The position numbers were made by a program, and so were the translations under genes. A DNA stretch of 64,000 nucleotides, from positions 3,038,001 to 3,102,000 of the forward strand of contig NZ_CP077769.1 of NCBI RefSeq assembly GCF_020386615.1, given 5' to 3'. Below are positions 16,441 to 25,394 of the stretch, in pieces. Positions within the stretch are counted from its first letter, which is position 1. Each line of letters opens with the position of its first letter. The notes below the pieces were generated by a model that made no database searches, was not told the origin of the DNA, and worked only from the letters and a program-made list of their open reading frames with translations. This DNA comes from Chitinophaga pendula (lineage in GTDB: Bacteria > Bacteroidota > Bacteroidia > Chitinophagales > Chitinophagaceae).

Positions 16441-17910
16441 ATGATGAGACAACTATCCATTACACTGGCGACATTGCTGGTGTCCCTGACGGGGATTACC
16501 CAAAGTAAAAAACCTATTGACGCCATCAGGCAGGCGGATATTAAACAAGACCTTTATGACCTGGCGGACGATCATTTCCGGGGGCGTGAGGCAGGTACCC
16601 TTGACGAGTTGAAGGCGGCAGCCTGGCTGGCAGAGCAGGCCCGGAAGGCCGGATTGGAGCCGGCTGGGGATGACGGTACTTATTTTCAGTATTTCCCTAT
16701 GATACGCGAGCGGGTGAGCAGTCGCAGCAGTCTATCGATCGGCAACCGGTCTTTTAAGCTCTGGCAAGATGCGATTGTGTATGAGCCTACTTTTGCCGAT
16801 ATAGATGCGCCTATTGTATTCATACAGCAAGCCGATACGGTATCAGCTGCTACTATCCGGGGCAAGGTAGTCGCCCTGCCATTCTCTCCCCGTGGCATAT
16901 CTGATCCGCGTATTCATATCCCCATGCGTTATGTTGGTATCGTCGTTAACTACTGGGTACGGCGGTTAGCGGAGAAGGGAGCTGTGGGGATCATTTTCAT
17001 CTCGGACGACCTTGCGGCGCAGCACTGGTCTAAAGCTACGCAGTATAATAGCCGTGGGTCTTACCAGATCGAGGGGAGTTTGTTTCACCGGCAGTTACTC
17101 ACGGGTGTGCCTATTATATGGCTGCAACAGGATGCACTTCCATTGGTACAAGCTACTGGACAGCAGCTTTATGCGCATTTGTTTTCCGAAACGTTCAGCT
17201 ATCCTTCGGTGAATGTGGTAGCTAAAGTGAAAGGCAGCGATCCGCGCATGTCTAAAGAGTATGTGGTATTCAGCGGGCATACTGACCATGATGGTGTGAG
17301 GAATGTGGTAGGTGTAGCGGACTCTATTTACAATGGTGCTGACGATAATGCGACGGTATGTGCTGCTTTGCTGGCTATAGGCAGGGCCTTTCACCGCCAG
17401 CCCGGAAAGCGGTCTGCGCTTTTCATCTGGCATGGTGCTGAAGAAAGGGGGCTGTTCGGTTCTACGTGGTATGCGGATCATCCTACTGTGCCGCGGGAAT
17501 CGCTGGTAGCTGTTCTCAATGCTGATATGATCGGTAACAATGCGCCTGATAGTGCGGCTTTATTGGGCCTGTTACCGCCCCACCTGAGTTCTTCCACACT
17601 GGCTAAGATAGGTTTGGAGGCAAACAATAAAGGTCCGCGCTTCAAACTGGACACTACCTGGGATAAAGCTATGCATCCGGAAGGTTGGTATTTCCGCAGT
17701 GATCATTTCCCTTATGCCAAGAAGAACATCCCGGTGCTTTATTTCAGTTCTCTGCCGCATGCGTTGTATCATACGCCGGCGGATGAAGCCAGCACCATCA
17801 ATATTGAAAAGCTGACAAAGTTTGCACGCTGGATGTATGCGACGGGATTTACTGTGGCTAATATGCCGGAAAGGCCCGCCCTGGAGAAGGGGTTCAAGCT
17901 GGAGCGGTAG
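16441..17910 (+). CDS. secreted M28-family zinc metallopeptidase
   Basis: About 489 residues with signal peptide MMRQLSITLATLLVSLTGIT. The M28 metal ligands are visible: HTDHDG (about 280-285), GADDNAT with Asp301, AEERG with Glu334/Glu335, NADMIG with Asp362, and a late His in YHTPADE. A PA-like insert lies before the catalytic domain. It would remove residues from the N-terminus of peptides, or act as a dipeptidase, in the periplasm or outside. ATG codons at 16441 and 16444 are both possible; an in-frame ATG at 16339 would add a non-family N-terminus derived from a desaturase-like repeat and is rejected. Monocistronic. Confidence 0.88.
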   Translation: MMRQLSITLATLLVSLTGITQSKKPIDAIRQADIKQDLYDLADDHFRGREAGTLDELKAAAWLAEQARKAGLEPAGDDGTYFQYFPMIRERVSSRSSLSIGNRSFKLWQDAIVYEPTFADIDAPIVFIQQADTVSAATIRGKVVALPFSPRGISDPRIHIPMRYVGIVVNYWVRRLAEKGAVGIIFISDDLAAQHWSKATQYNSRGSYQIEGSLFHRQLLTGVPIIWLQQDALPLVQATGQQLYAHLFSETFSYPSVNVVAKVKGSDPRMSKEYVVFSGHTDHDGVRNVVGVADSIYNGADDNATVCAALLAIGRAFHRQPGKRSALFIWHGAEERGLFGSTWYADHPTVPRESLVAVLNADMIGNNAPDSAALLGLLPPHLSSSTLAKIGLEANNKGPRFKLDTTWDKAMHPEGWYFRSDHFPYAKKNIPVLYFSSLPHALYHTPADEASTINIEKLTKFARWMYATGFTVANMPERPALEKGFKLER

Positions 17911-18092
17911 GCGGCCATGCGGAAATGGTATAGGAAGGAGTGGTGGAGAAGGGGCATGTTCTCCGAACGGTGCCGCCACCAACTATTTACAAGCGCACGG
18001 AGAAAGCCACCGCACTGATTGCGATACTGAAGCAGTTGCATTTATGGGAAAAGAAAAAATGGGAAAAGTAACTTGTTATTGCTGACCGGACA

Positions 18093-18689
18093 TTAGTCTT
18101 TCTTTTTGAATTCGCGTATGATCTTTATCACTACTGGGACTGTAACAACGACGATGATACCGGTTACGACATACTTGAGGTAAGGCTGTAGGAAGGGCAT
18201 GCTGCCAATGAGGAAACCTGCCATTGTGAAGCTGAGGATATATCCTACAGAGCCGGTAAAAACATATAGCAGAAAGCGTACAAAATTGAGATTAATTATA
18301 CCGGCTACGATAGGGCCAAAAGTTCTCACGATAGGCAGGAACACGCCAATGCTCAGGGCGATGCCACCATGTTTTTTATAGAAGTTCTCTGCTTTGATGA
18401 GGTATTGTTGTTTGAAGAACCGGGAGTCTTGCCGTTTGTATAGCAACGGGCCGGTTTTTATGCCGATCCAATAGCCGGTCAGGTTGCCTAATACGGCGCC
18501 TAGCACACCTAATGCCAGGATTGTAAAGAGGCTATAGTCTAGCACGCCGGTCGCCACCATTACGCCCCCCATAAAGAGGAAGCCACCACTAGGAATAAAA
18601 AAGCAAGGGATGAGGCCTGTCTGAGCGTATACGGCGAGGAAAATGAGTATGGGTCCTCCTAATTTGATCAATGCTTCTGAGTCGAACAT
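18093..18689 (-). CDS. DedA/SNARE-associated family membrane protein
   Basis: 198 residues with five to six hydrophobic helices. DedA signatures: FIPSGGFLFMGG early, a re-entrant loop, GYWIGIKTGPLLYKR in the middle, FLPIVRTFGPIVAG (the conserved F/LxxxRxxxPxxAG motif) and a second re-entrant half. DedA proteins are linked to lipid (undecaprenyl-phosphate or phospholipid) flipping and membrane homeostasis. The ATG at 18687-18689 (MFDSEALIKLGG) is chosen; the codon further upstream is TTG. The C-terminus is Lys-rich (KIIREFKKKD), cytosolic by the positive-inside rule. Monocistronic. Confidence 0.88.
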   Translation of the reverse strand: MFDSEALIKLGGPILIFLAVYAQTGLIPCFFIPSGGFLFMGGVMVATGVLDYSLFTILALGVLGAVLGNLTGYWIGIKTGPLLYKRQDSRFFKQQYLIKAENFYKKHGGIALSIGVFLPIVRTFGPIVAGIINLNFVRFLLYVFTGSVGYILSFTMAGFLIGSMPFLQPYLKYVVTGIIVVVTVPVVIKIIREFKKKD

Positions 18690-18798
18690 GCAGTCAAGTT
18701 GATAGGGTGCCAAGATAAGGATAATGCCGGATTATTGATAATATGCGGATATTTGTTAATTTGCATTCCGTATTACTGTAGCAAACCTATTACCTACT

Positions 18799-19518
18799 AT
18801 GAAACGTATTTTCTTAGCCGGCGCATTCATGACCTATGCGCTATTCACCCAAGCCCAACATACTTTTGACAACAGGGGTAATGCCAATGTAGGTATTGGT
18901 ACTGAAACACCTAATGACAGGCTGGAGGTGATCGGAAGGACACGATTGACCCGTACGGATTCCCTAAAGGCGGTAGGGCAATTATTGATGACATCTTCTG
19001 ACGGAAATTTTCTACTGGCAGGTAGCAGTATGCCATCGGGCGCGTGGAATAATATTACGCAGGCCGGAGATCAGGCGTTGATATATTCAGGTAGTAATTA
19101 CGGTACCGGCAACCTGGTCATTGCCCCCTGGTCGCTGGTGGAAGGCGGGTCAGGTATGCGGCTGGATAAAGACGGGAATGTAAGCATAGGCCTCCCTTTT
19201 AGCGCCGGATATAAACTTGCTGTCAATGGCGCGGCGATCTTCAACCGTATAAAAGTGAAACCAACGGCGAACTGGCCGGACTATGTTTTTCACGAGCGGT
19301 ATCCCCTCCTACCCTTGTCTGTACTGGAAATTTTTATTAAGACGCATCATCATCTGCCGGAGATACCCTCTGCCAAAGAGATGGAACGGCAGGAGCTGGA
19401 TGTGGCTGAGATGCATCAGCAATTATTAAAAAAGGTAGAGGAGCTTACGCTTTACATTATTCAACAACAAAAAGAGATCGCTGAATTAAAAACAAAAGTA
19501 GCAGCGATCCATCATTAA
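18799..19518 (+). CDS. secreted Bacteroidota-type fibre protein with C-terminal coiled coil
   Basis: 239 residues: signal peptide MKRIFLAGAFMTYALFTQAQ; then the repetitive 'NVGIGTETPNDRLEV' beta-type region often seen in Bacteroidota surface proteins; a YKLAVNGAAIFNRIKVKP segment; and a C-terminal region with PEIPSAKEMERQELDVAEMH leading to a coiled coil (LLKKVEELTLYIIQQQKEIAELKTKV). Proteins of this layout resemble phage tail fibres and are thought to be exported adhesins or structural fibres. No catalytic motif. The gene stands alone. Function unproven. Confidence 0.7.
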   Translation: MKRIFLAGAFMTYALFTQAQHTFDNRGNANVGIGTETPNDRLEVIGRTRLTRTDSLKAVGQLLMTSSDGNFLLAGSSMPSGAWNNITQAGDQALIYSGSNYGTGNLVIAPWSLVEGGSGMRLDKDGNVSIGLPFSAGYKLAVNGAAIFNRIKVKPTANWPDYVFHERYPLLPLSVLEIFIKTHHHLPEIPSAKEMERQELDVAEMHQQLLKKVEELTLYIIQQQKEIAELKTKVAAIHH

Positions 19519-19551
19519 ACACATGCTTATTAACCGACAAATCCGAGCTAG

Positions 19552-19746
19552 TTACACCTTACTTACCTGGTCACGGATATCACCGAAACGTGCCGGGAGA
19601 TGCACCAGCTGGTCGGCACCCAACAGATAGCTGCTGCGCAGGCTTTGCTGCTGCAGGAACAGCCTTATGACCTACTTGATGCCACCAGGGCACGGTTTAC
19701 GGCAACCGGGTATTTTCATCCCTGTTATCTTTCCTCATCTGCTTAA
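19552..19746 (+). pseudogene. open segment without a normal start, possible gene remnant
   Basis: After a TAG at 19549 the frame stays open for 64 codons to a TAA at 19744. The translation has protein-like composition (for example QIAAAQALLLQEQPYDLLD) but no start codon near its beginning, and its last 50 bases overlap the 3' end of the convergent receptor gene. I do not recognise the family. It could be the 3' end of a lost gene or chance. Confidence 0.3.
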
Positions 19747-21859
19747 TCCGCATCCCTTTCCGTAACTGATAGCTGATCCCTACCGTTATATTCCTGGTGT
19801 CCCACTGCCTTTGCGTGTAACCTACTACGCTATGCTGTCGCCACTCCCGTCTGTCTATCCGGGTATAGGCGATATCCCGCAGGTTCAATTGAATGGTGCC
19901 TTTATCTTGCCATATCTTTTTGCTCACACCGGCATGTATGTACCAATTGCCCGCCTGTATATATTGTGCGAACACCTGTGTGCTGGTATAGTTACTCATG
20001 ATGGTGGCTGTCCATCCATGCGGGAAGCGGATCGTCTGGTTGAGCGAGATATCCCAGTTGCTACCAGTGGTGTGTAACCCGTTGTGCTGCCAGGTACCTA
20101 TGGTAGTCGTAGAGGTGTACAGTATTGACGGATTAAGCTCCCACCAAGGCAAGGGCTTCCAGGTGATCGACAATGAGGCGCCGTACTGTCTCCTGTTGAG
20201 GATATTAGCAGGCTGATAGTACAGGCGATCGTCGTGGATGGTTATGGTCTCTTCCTGTGCGTTTCGCAGGTGATTATAGAAAACGGTGCCATGGATCATT
20301 TGCCGGAAGAGATAGGCCAGTTCGATATTATCGGACAGTTGTGGTTGCAGCAACGGGTTGCCGGAGCGCCAGGTATAGCGGTCGGCCGGTGTTGAGAACG
20401 GCGACAGGTCTGTATATCCCGGGCGATCTATGCGGCGTCCGTAAGTGGCATTGAACTGATGATCGGACTGCGCAGCAGGTTTGTATGAGATGTAGGCTGT
20501 AGGGAACAACTGTATATACTGGCGGGCTACCCCGGTACCCTTTTGCCGGGTGTGTTCTGTTCTCAGCCCCATTTGCAAGGACCAATGTCCGCCGGTATTC
20601 CTATAACTCAGATACGCTGCATGTACCTGCTCCTGGTATCTGAAAGTATTATGGCGATCGTCTTTGGGGACAGGTGCTCCATTCACTTCGAAAAGGTAGG
20701 AAGCGTTGCTTATTGTATTCGCCAACACAGTCTTCCAGCCAGCTTCCAGGCGGGCATTTTTTGTGAGCGGGCGCTGGTAATCTGATTTCAGGGTGACGAT
20801 GTTTGTCTTAAAAGATAATGCTGTACGGAGGCGTTCTGTGAGGGGGGACGGATCGGCTGTTGTGCTCAGCCGGTTGTTGTTGTCATAGCTATATTGTTGA
20901 TGGTAGCTGATGTAATCGGCATCGGCAGACCACTCATGGCCGCTGCTGTCGAACTGGTGGTGCATGCCGATAGCAAAACTGCCATTGCGGGTGTTTCTGA
21001 TACCCTGATTGCCCGCATGGGTGAGTGTATCTCTCTGGCTGGGGGTGCCCGATTGGCGGCTGTCGAGCCAGATGTATTCCTGTTGTCGTGCGGATTGCAG
21101 GTGTGTAGCGATCGACCAGGATGTGCGAGGTGAGGCGTAGCAGGTGGTGCTTAGCCTGAAGATACTTCTTTCGTTGGGTATCCTGGAGAAGGCATTTTGT
21201 TGCAGCCTGCTTTTATTGTTTGATGACAGTGATGCTCTTCTGCTGTCTGTTTCAAATAGTCCGGTTCCCTTGTAGTAATTGGCGTTACCGGAAAGTTGCC
21301 AGCTGCTATTGCGCCAGCCGAAGTTGGTGCTTTGCGAGGATCTGTTATACCGGCCCTGGGTATCTTCCGACAATAGTTGCAGGCTGGAGCCCTGTTGTTG
21401 TTGTTTTTTCAGGCGGATATTAATGATGCCGCCGTTGCCAGCGGCATCATGTCTGGCGGAAGGATTACTCAAGACTACGATTTGCTCTAACATAGCTGCC
21501 GGCAGGGAGCGCAGGTAGGCTGCCAGTTCGCTGCCCTGCAGGTAGGTGGGTTTATCATCGATGAATATGGTGACAGTGGGACGACCTCTGAGGGAGATGT
21601 TATCCTGATCTACTTTTACACCCGGTAGCTGTTCCAGTAGCTCCAGTGCATGTGTTCCTGCACTGGTAGCCGGATCTACACGAAATATCAGTTGATCGGC
21701 CTTCATCACTACGCGGGATTGTGCGGTGATGACGTTGACGGTACGCAGCAGGCGGGTCGTGGTGTCTCGTTGCTGTGCACAGACGGTATTCATATTCAGC
21801 AGGAGACAACCTGTTATTAAGCAAGTGATGACGGGATAAATGATGTGTACGTTGATCAT
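19697..21859 (-). CDS. TonB-dependent outer-membrane beta-barrel receptor
   Basis: 720 residues: signal peptide, then directly a plug domain (LELLEQLPGVKVDQDNISLR, TVTIFIDDKPTYL, LPAAMLEQIVVLSNPSARHD, GGIINIRLKK) without the N-terminal carboxypeptidase-D-like domain usual in this family, and a large beta-barrel ending in ITVGISYQLRKGMRIKQMRK. It belongs to the outer_membrane_beta-barrel group often paired with LytS/LytTR regulators in Bacteroidota. The substrate is unknown. It is divergent from the kinase/regulator pair at 22060, with a repeat-rich promoter region between them. The C-terminus extends past the last strand with a Lys/Arg-rich tail, which is unusual because most barrels end in an aromatic residue. 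Confidence 0.8.
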   Translation of the reverse strand: MINVHIIYPVITCLITGCLLLNMNTVCAQQRDTTTRLLRTVNVITAQSRVVMKADQLIFRVDPATSAGTHALELLEQLPGVKVDQDNISLRGRPTVTIFIDDKPTYLQGSELAAYLRSLPAAMLEQIVVLSNPSARHDAAGNGGIINIRLKKQQQQGSSLQLLSEDTQGRYNRSSQSTNFGWRNSSWQLSGNANYYKGTGLFETDSRRASLSSNNKSRLQQNAFSRIPNERSIFRLSTTCYASPRTSWSIATHLQSARQQEYIWLDSRQSGTPSQRDTLTHAGNQGIRNTRNGSFAIGMHHQFDSSGHEWSADADYISYHQQYSYDNNNRLSTTADPSPLTERLRTALSFKTNIVTLKSDYQRPLTKNARLEAGWKTVLANTISNASYLFEVNGAPVPKDDRHNTFRYQEQVHAAYLSYRNTGGHWSLQMGLRTEHTRQKGTGVARQYIQLFPTAYISYKPAAQSDHQFNATYGRRIDRPGYTDLSPFSTPADRYTWRSGNPLLQPQLSDNIELAYLFRQMIHGTVFYNHLRNAQEETITIHDDRLYYQPANILNRRQYGASLSITWKPLPWWELNPSILYTSTTTIGTWQHNGLHTTGSNWDISLNQTIRFPHGWTATIMSNYTSTQVFAQYIQAGNWYIHAGVSKKIWQDKGTIQLNLRDIAYTRIDRREWRQHSVVGYTQRQWDTRNITVGISYQLRKGMRIKQMRKDNRDENTRLP

Positions 21860-21919
21860 AGCGGATGTACGGGATTTGTCGTGACAAAGGAAGTGAGGAA
21901 AGCCACAGGCATTCTTTTA

Positions 21920-21996
21920 TTTAGACCAACGACGATTATGTCCGTGAATAAGACGCTATTCATGTGTAGCTGTCGAAAGTGGTCTAAAAGCTGTCG
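21920..21996. promoter_or_regulatory. candidate LytTR-regulator binding repeats
   Basis: AGCTGTCG occurs at 21968-21975 and 21989-21996, 21 bp apart (two helical turns), the spacing typical of LytTR direct-repeat sites. TTTAGACCAAC at 21920-21930 is inverted as GTGGTCTAAA at 21979-21988. All lie between the divergent receptor and kinase genes. Confidence 0.45.
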
Positions 21997-22059
21997 TTTG
22001 TCGAAATAACTAGTACAGCAGGGATTAATCTGCTAACTTGGTCTGACAAAGCGCGTTCT

Positions 22060-23118
22060 ATGTCACGACAGTTTTACGTAGCCAATAACCGGTTACTCAC
22101 GCATATCGTGTTCTGGGTTTGTTACCTGTTGGCTTGTACGGGAGTACATGCCGACGGAGATGAAAGTTTCTTACGTTATCTGCAATATGAAGCACAATGG
22201 TTGCCTGCGGCTATCACCGTGGTATATGTGAACCTGTATGTATTGTATCCGTGGCTGTTTGTGAGGAAACATTATGTCGCCTATGCGATCGTTACCCTGT
22301 TACTATTGTTTGCCGGATCGTTATGCAGCCGAATCCTGATCGAGTGGTACCTGGAGCCGACGTTCTTCGCCGACACCACACATGTAGATGACATCTTTGT
22401 ATGGTATATGTTGTTCAAGGGCATGCTTTGGTTCTTAAGTCCGGTGGTGTTATTCACGCTGTTACTACGTGTATTCAGGCAATCTTACGAGCAGGAGCAG
22501 CATCACCAGGAGATGATACGGGAGAAGTTACAAGCGGAATTGAACTTTCTCAAGGCGCAGGTGCATCCTCACTTTCTTTTCAACACCCTTAACAACCTGT
22601 ATTCTTTGACGCTGACGGCCTCGCCGGTAGCACCGCAGGTAGTATTGAAGCTGTCTGACCTGTTGAGTTATATGCTGTATGATACGCAATCGGGTAGTGT
22701 ACCATTGAGTACGGAGATCGCGCATATCAGAAACTATATTGAGCTGGAGCAGCTACGTTATGGTCACCGGCTGGATGTGTCGCTGAATATATCCGGAGAT
22801 ATCAGCGGGCAGCGGGTGGCGCCGTTGCTGCTCATACCATTCGTGGAAAATGCGTTTAAGCACGGAGTGAGTCAGGAGATGGACCAGGCATGGATCACGA
22901 TAGACATTAAGCTGAAGGAAGGGTGGTTGATCCTGAAGGTGGAGAACAGTCATGCGGATATGGCGGAGGCGTCCTCCGCTACGCTTGTCAAAAATGGGAT
23001 TGGCCTGCAGAATATAGTGCGGCGGCTGGAATTGTTGTACCAGCATGCTCATGAGCTGGTGCTCAGAAAAGAAAGTGGTCGTTATATTGCAGATCTTAGA
23101 ATTAAAATGTACGTATGA
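22060..23118 (+). CDS. LytS-type sensor histidine kinase
   Basis: 352 residues: four predicted TM helices in residues 12-138, a short coiled linker (EQEQHHQEMIREKLQAELN), then the His_kinase motif KAQVHPHFLFNTLNNLYSL with phospho-acceptor His169 and a HATPase region with LLLIPFVENAFKHG (N box) and NGIGLQNI (G box). It should phosphorylate the LytTR regulator encoded 1 bp downstream. The sensor is short and membrane-embedded with no large periplasmic domain. The gene is divergent from an outer-membrane receptor that may be its target. Confidence 0.88.
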   Translation: MSRQFYVANNRLLTHIVFWVCYLLACTGVHADGDESFLRYLQYEAQWLPAAITVVYVNLYVLYPWLFVRKHYVAYAIVTLLLLFAGSLCSRILIEWYLEPTFFADTTHVDDIFVWYMLFKGMLWFLSPVVLFTLLLRVFRQSYEQEQHHQEMIREKLQAELNFLKAQVHPHFLFNTLNNLYSLTLTASPVAPQVVLKLSDLLSYMLYDTQSGSVPLSTEIAHIRNYIELEQLRYGHRLDVSLNISGDISGQRVAPLLLIPFVENAFKHGVSQEMDQAWITIDIKLKEGWLILKVENSHADMAEASSATLVKNGIGLQNIVRRLELLYQHAHELVLRKESGRYIADLRIKMYV

Positions 23119-23119
23119 T

Positions 23120-23857
23120 ATGGAGGACAATAAGATCAAATGCCTGGTAGTAGATGATGAGCCTTTGGCCAAGGAGGTGCTGATAAAATATATCGGGCAG
23201 CTGGAAACGCTTTCGCTGGCCGGTAGTTGTGATAATGCGATAGATACGTTATTGTTCCTGCAACAGCATAAAGTGGACCTGCTGTTCCTGGATATCCAGA
23301 TGCCACGTCTCAGTGGCATTGACCTGCTCCGGACATTGACATATCGACCGAAGGTGATCTTCACTACTGCATTCCGGGAATATGCGCTGGAAGGTTTTGA
23401 GCTGAATGTGCTGGACTATCTATTGAAACCTATCTCCTTTGAGCGGTTCCTGATGGCGATCAATAAATATCATGCGACCAGTGCGATATTGCCTGTTGTC
23501 CCCTACCCGGTAGCTACTGAAGTGACGACTGGTATTTCCGCGGCCCCTTTCATGTATATCAAAGTGGATAAAAAGATGGTAAAGATATTTCTCCGTGATA
23601 TTCTATATATAGAGGGTTTGAAGGATTATATAAAGGTAAAGACGATCGACCGGTCACTGGTGACCTATCAGCGTCTTACTTACCTGGAGGAGAAGTTACC
23701 CGACACGCATTTTTTACGTATTCACCGTTCTTATATCATCGCGCTGGATAAGATATCTTCTTTCAGCAATACGCTGATTGAGATCGGGCAGGAGGAGTTG
23801 CCGATAGGGCGGCAATATAAACCGGAGGTGATGAAAGCTTTGGGTGTTACTGAATAG
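23120..23857 (+). CDS. LytTR-family response regulator
   Basis: 245 residues. Receiver domain (6-120): acidic pair VDDE, phospho-acceptor Asp58 in LLFLDIQMP, Thr/Ser in FTTAF, and Lys in YLLKPI. The LytTR DNA-binding domain (about 145-240) includes DILYIEGLKDYIKV and FLRIHRSYIIALDKI. The ATG at 23120 follows the kinase stop by one base, so the two are translationally coupled. Its 3' end overlaps the convergent amidohydrolase gene by 11 bp. It probably binds the repeats at 21968-21996 and controls the divergent receptor. Confidence 0.9.
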   Translation: MEDNKIKCLVVDDEPLAKEVLIKYIGQLETLSLAGSCDNAIDTLLFLQQHKVDLLFLDIQMPRLSGIDLLRTLTYRPKVIFTTAFREYALEGFELNVLDYLLKPISFERFLMAINKYHATSAILPVVPYPVATEVTTGISAAPFMYIKVDKKMVKIFLRDILYIEGLKDYIKVKTIDRSLVTYQRLTYLEEKLPDTHFLRIHRSYIIALDKISSFSNTLIEIGQEELPIGRQYKPEVMKALGVTE

Positions 23858-25196
23858 CGTTTTTTTCCAGTGGCCCTTGGCTAACCTGTTGACCGGCTTT
23901 GTAAACGGCTGTTATCTTCCTTGTATTTTTTATATCATCGGCTGGATTGCCATCGAGGATGAGCAGATCTGCAAGTTTACCTTTTTCTATAGTGCCTGTC
24001 TGACGATCTATTTTCAATGTGCGGGCGGCATTGCCGGTTGCTACGGTGATGGCCTGAACGGGCGTTAGTCCGGCCTGTACCATGAGCTCTAACTCGAGGT
24101 GTTCGGAGAAGCCCTGTGCGCGTACCGGGTTTGCGCCGGAATCTGTGCCGAAGGACACCAGTATTCCCGCGTCGTGGATTTTCTTCAGATTACGTTGGGC
24201 GGTCTTAAATGCTTTGAGGTTTTTGTCATAGCCCGCCTGCAGCTGTTGCTGGTATTTTTCTGCGGTGATCATCTCGTATACGCCCGGTTCGAGGGCAGCT
24301 TTAAAAAACGCATCATCTATCCATTCTGGTCTGCGGGCATAGATATAGGCATATTCATCCAGCGATAGTGTGGGGATGTAAATGACTCCTTTTTGCTTCA
24401 TCGCCTGTAGGATATCCTGGTCTACGTCTTTGTCCCGGATGCTGTGAGCGATGATGTCTACGCCGGCGGCGATCAGTTTGCGGGCGTCTTCCAGGTAATA
24501 CAGATGTGAGGCTACCCGCAAGTGATGTCGATGTGCTTCCCAGATGATGGCGGTATAGACTTCTGGCGTCATTTTAGGGGTGCCGCCGCCGAAGTCGTCG
24601 ACCCATATCTTTACGACAGCAGGTTTTACTTTGGCCAGTTGTTCCATTTGGGCAGGCACTTCACCGGCATTGGCGGGGCGGTATAGCAGGTCCATGGGGA
24701 ACGGCGGGGGCGGTGCGCCACCAGGTATGGTAAAACCATATCCTGCGGAGTGCAGGCGGGCACCCGGCAGCAGGCCAGCAACTGATGAATCCCGGAAGCC
24801 GGTCTGGAAGATCAGCGGCCTGTCGGTACCCATTGCGAGCACTTGCGTGATACCATAGTCCTGATAACGAATTAGCTGACGCAGGAGGTTGTCCCGGCTA
24901 TAGTTGCCGGGAGGTGTTGTAAGGCCTTTCAGGGTGCCTGCGTGGGCGTGGGTAACTATAAAGGAAGGGATAACAGTTTTTCCTTTGAGGTCTATGACCG
25001 TCGCACCTTTGGATGGCAGGCTATTTCCGACGGCGGCAATGTTGGGACCCTGTATCAGGATGTCTGTATTTTGCCGCGGTGCTTTACCGGTACCATCGAT
25101 AAGGGTTGCATTTTTGAGTAATGTCGTCTGGGCGAAAATAACATTAGCATTTAACAAGCTGATGAGCAGTATCAGGAGTAGATAAGGTTTCCGCAT
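23847..25196 (-). CDS. secreted metal-dependent amidohydrolase
   Basis: 449 residues with signal peptide MRKPYLLLILLISLLNANVIFA. Amidohydrolase-superfamily metal motifs: HAHAG early (HxH), Lys in VVKIWVDD, His in VASHLYY and IIAHSIRD, and Asp in SFGTDSGAN. The C-terminus carries the usual small beta sandwich with DRQTGTIEKGKLADLLILDGNP. It resembles imidazolonepropionase/prolidase-like enzymes; the exact substrate cannot be read. The ATG at 25194-25196 starts the signal peptide. Monocistronic, tail to tail with the regulator at 23120. Confidence 0.85.
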   Translation of the reverse strand: MRKPYLLLILLISLLNANVIFAQTTLLKNATLIDGTGKAPRQNTDILIQGPNIAAVGNSLPSKGATVIDLKGKTVIPSFIVTHAHAGTLKGLTTPPGNYSRDNLLRQLIRYQDYGITQVLAMGTDRPLIFQTGFRDSSVAGLLPGARLHSAGYGFTIPGGAPPPPFPMDLLYRPANAGEVPAQMEQLAKVKPAVVKIWVDDFGGGTPKMTPEVYTAIIWEAHRHHLRVASHLYYLEDARKLIAAGVDIIAHSIRDKDVDQDILQAMKQKGVIYIPTLSLDEYAYIYARRPEWIDDAFFKAALEPGVYEMITAEKYQQQLQAGYDKNLKAFKTAQRNLKKIHDAGILVSFGTDSGANPVRAQGFSEHLELELMVQAGLTPVQAITVATGNAARTLKIDRQTGTIEKGKLADLLILDGNPADDIKNTRKITAVYKAGQQVSQGPLEKNAIQ

Positions 25197-25394
25197 AGTC
25201 CGTGATTTTGATAACAAAGGATTACTTCTTCATTAAATGTACCAAAAACAACGGCTAAAACATATCTGGGCGGATCATTTTAAGCATTGGTGTACTATCA
25301 AACTATCTGTTTTCCGGTATATTTGTATTCATAGTAGATACCCGGCCCTGCTCTCCCCCGAAGAGCGATGGGGGATTTTTTAAATCAGTATCGC

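Noticed and set aside
25318..25325. TATATTTG taken as part of a leaderless promoter
   Set aside because: It lies 69 bp before the GNAT start, so it is an ordinary -7 candidate and does not belong to the leaderless group.
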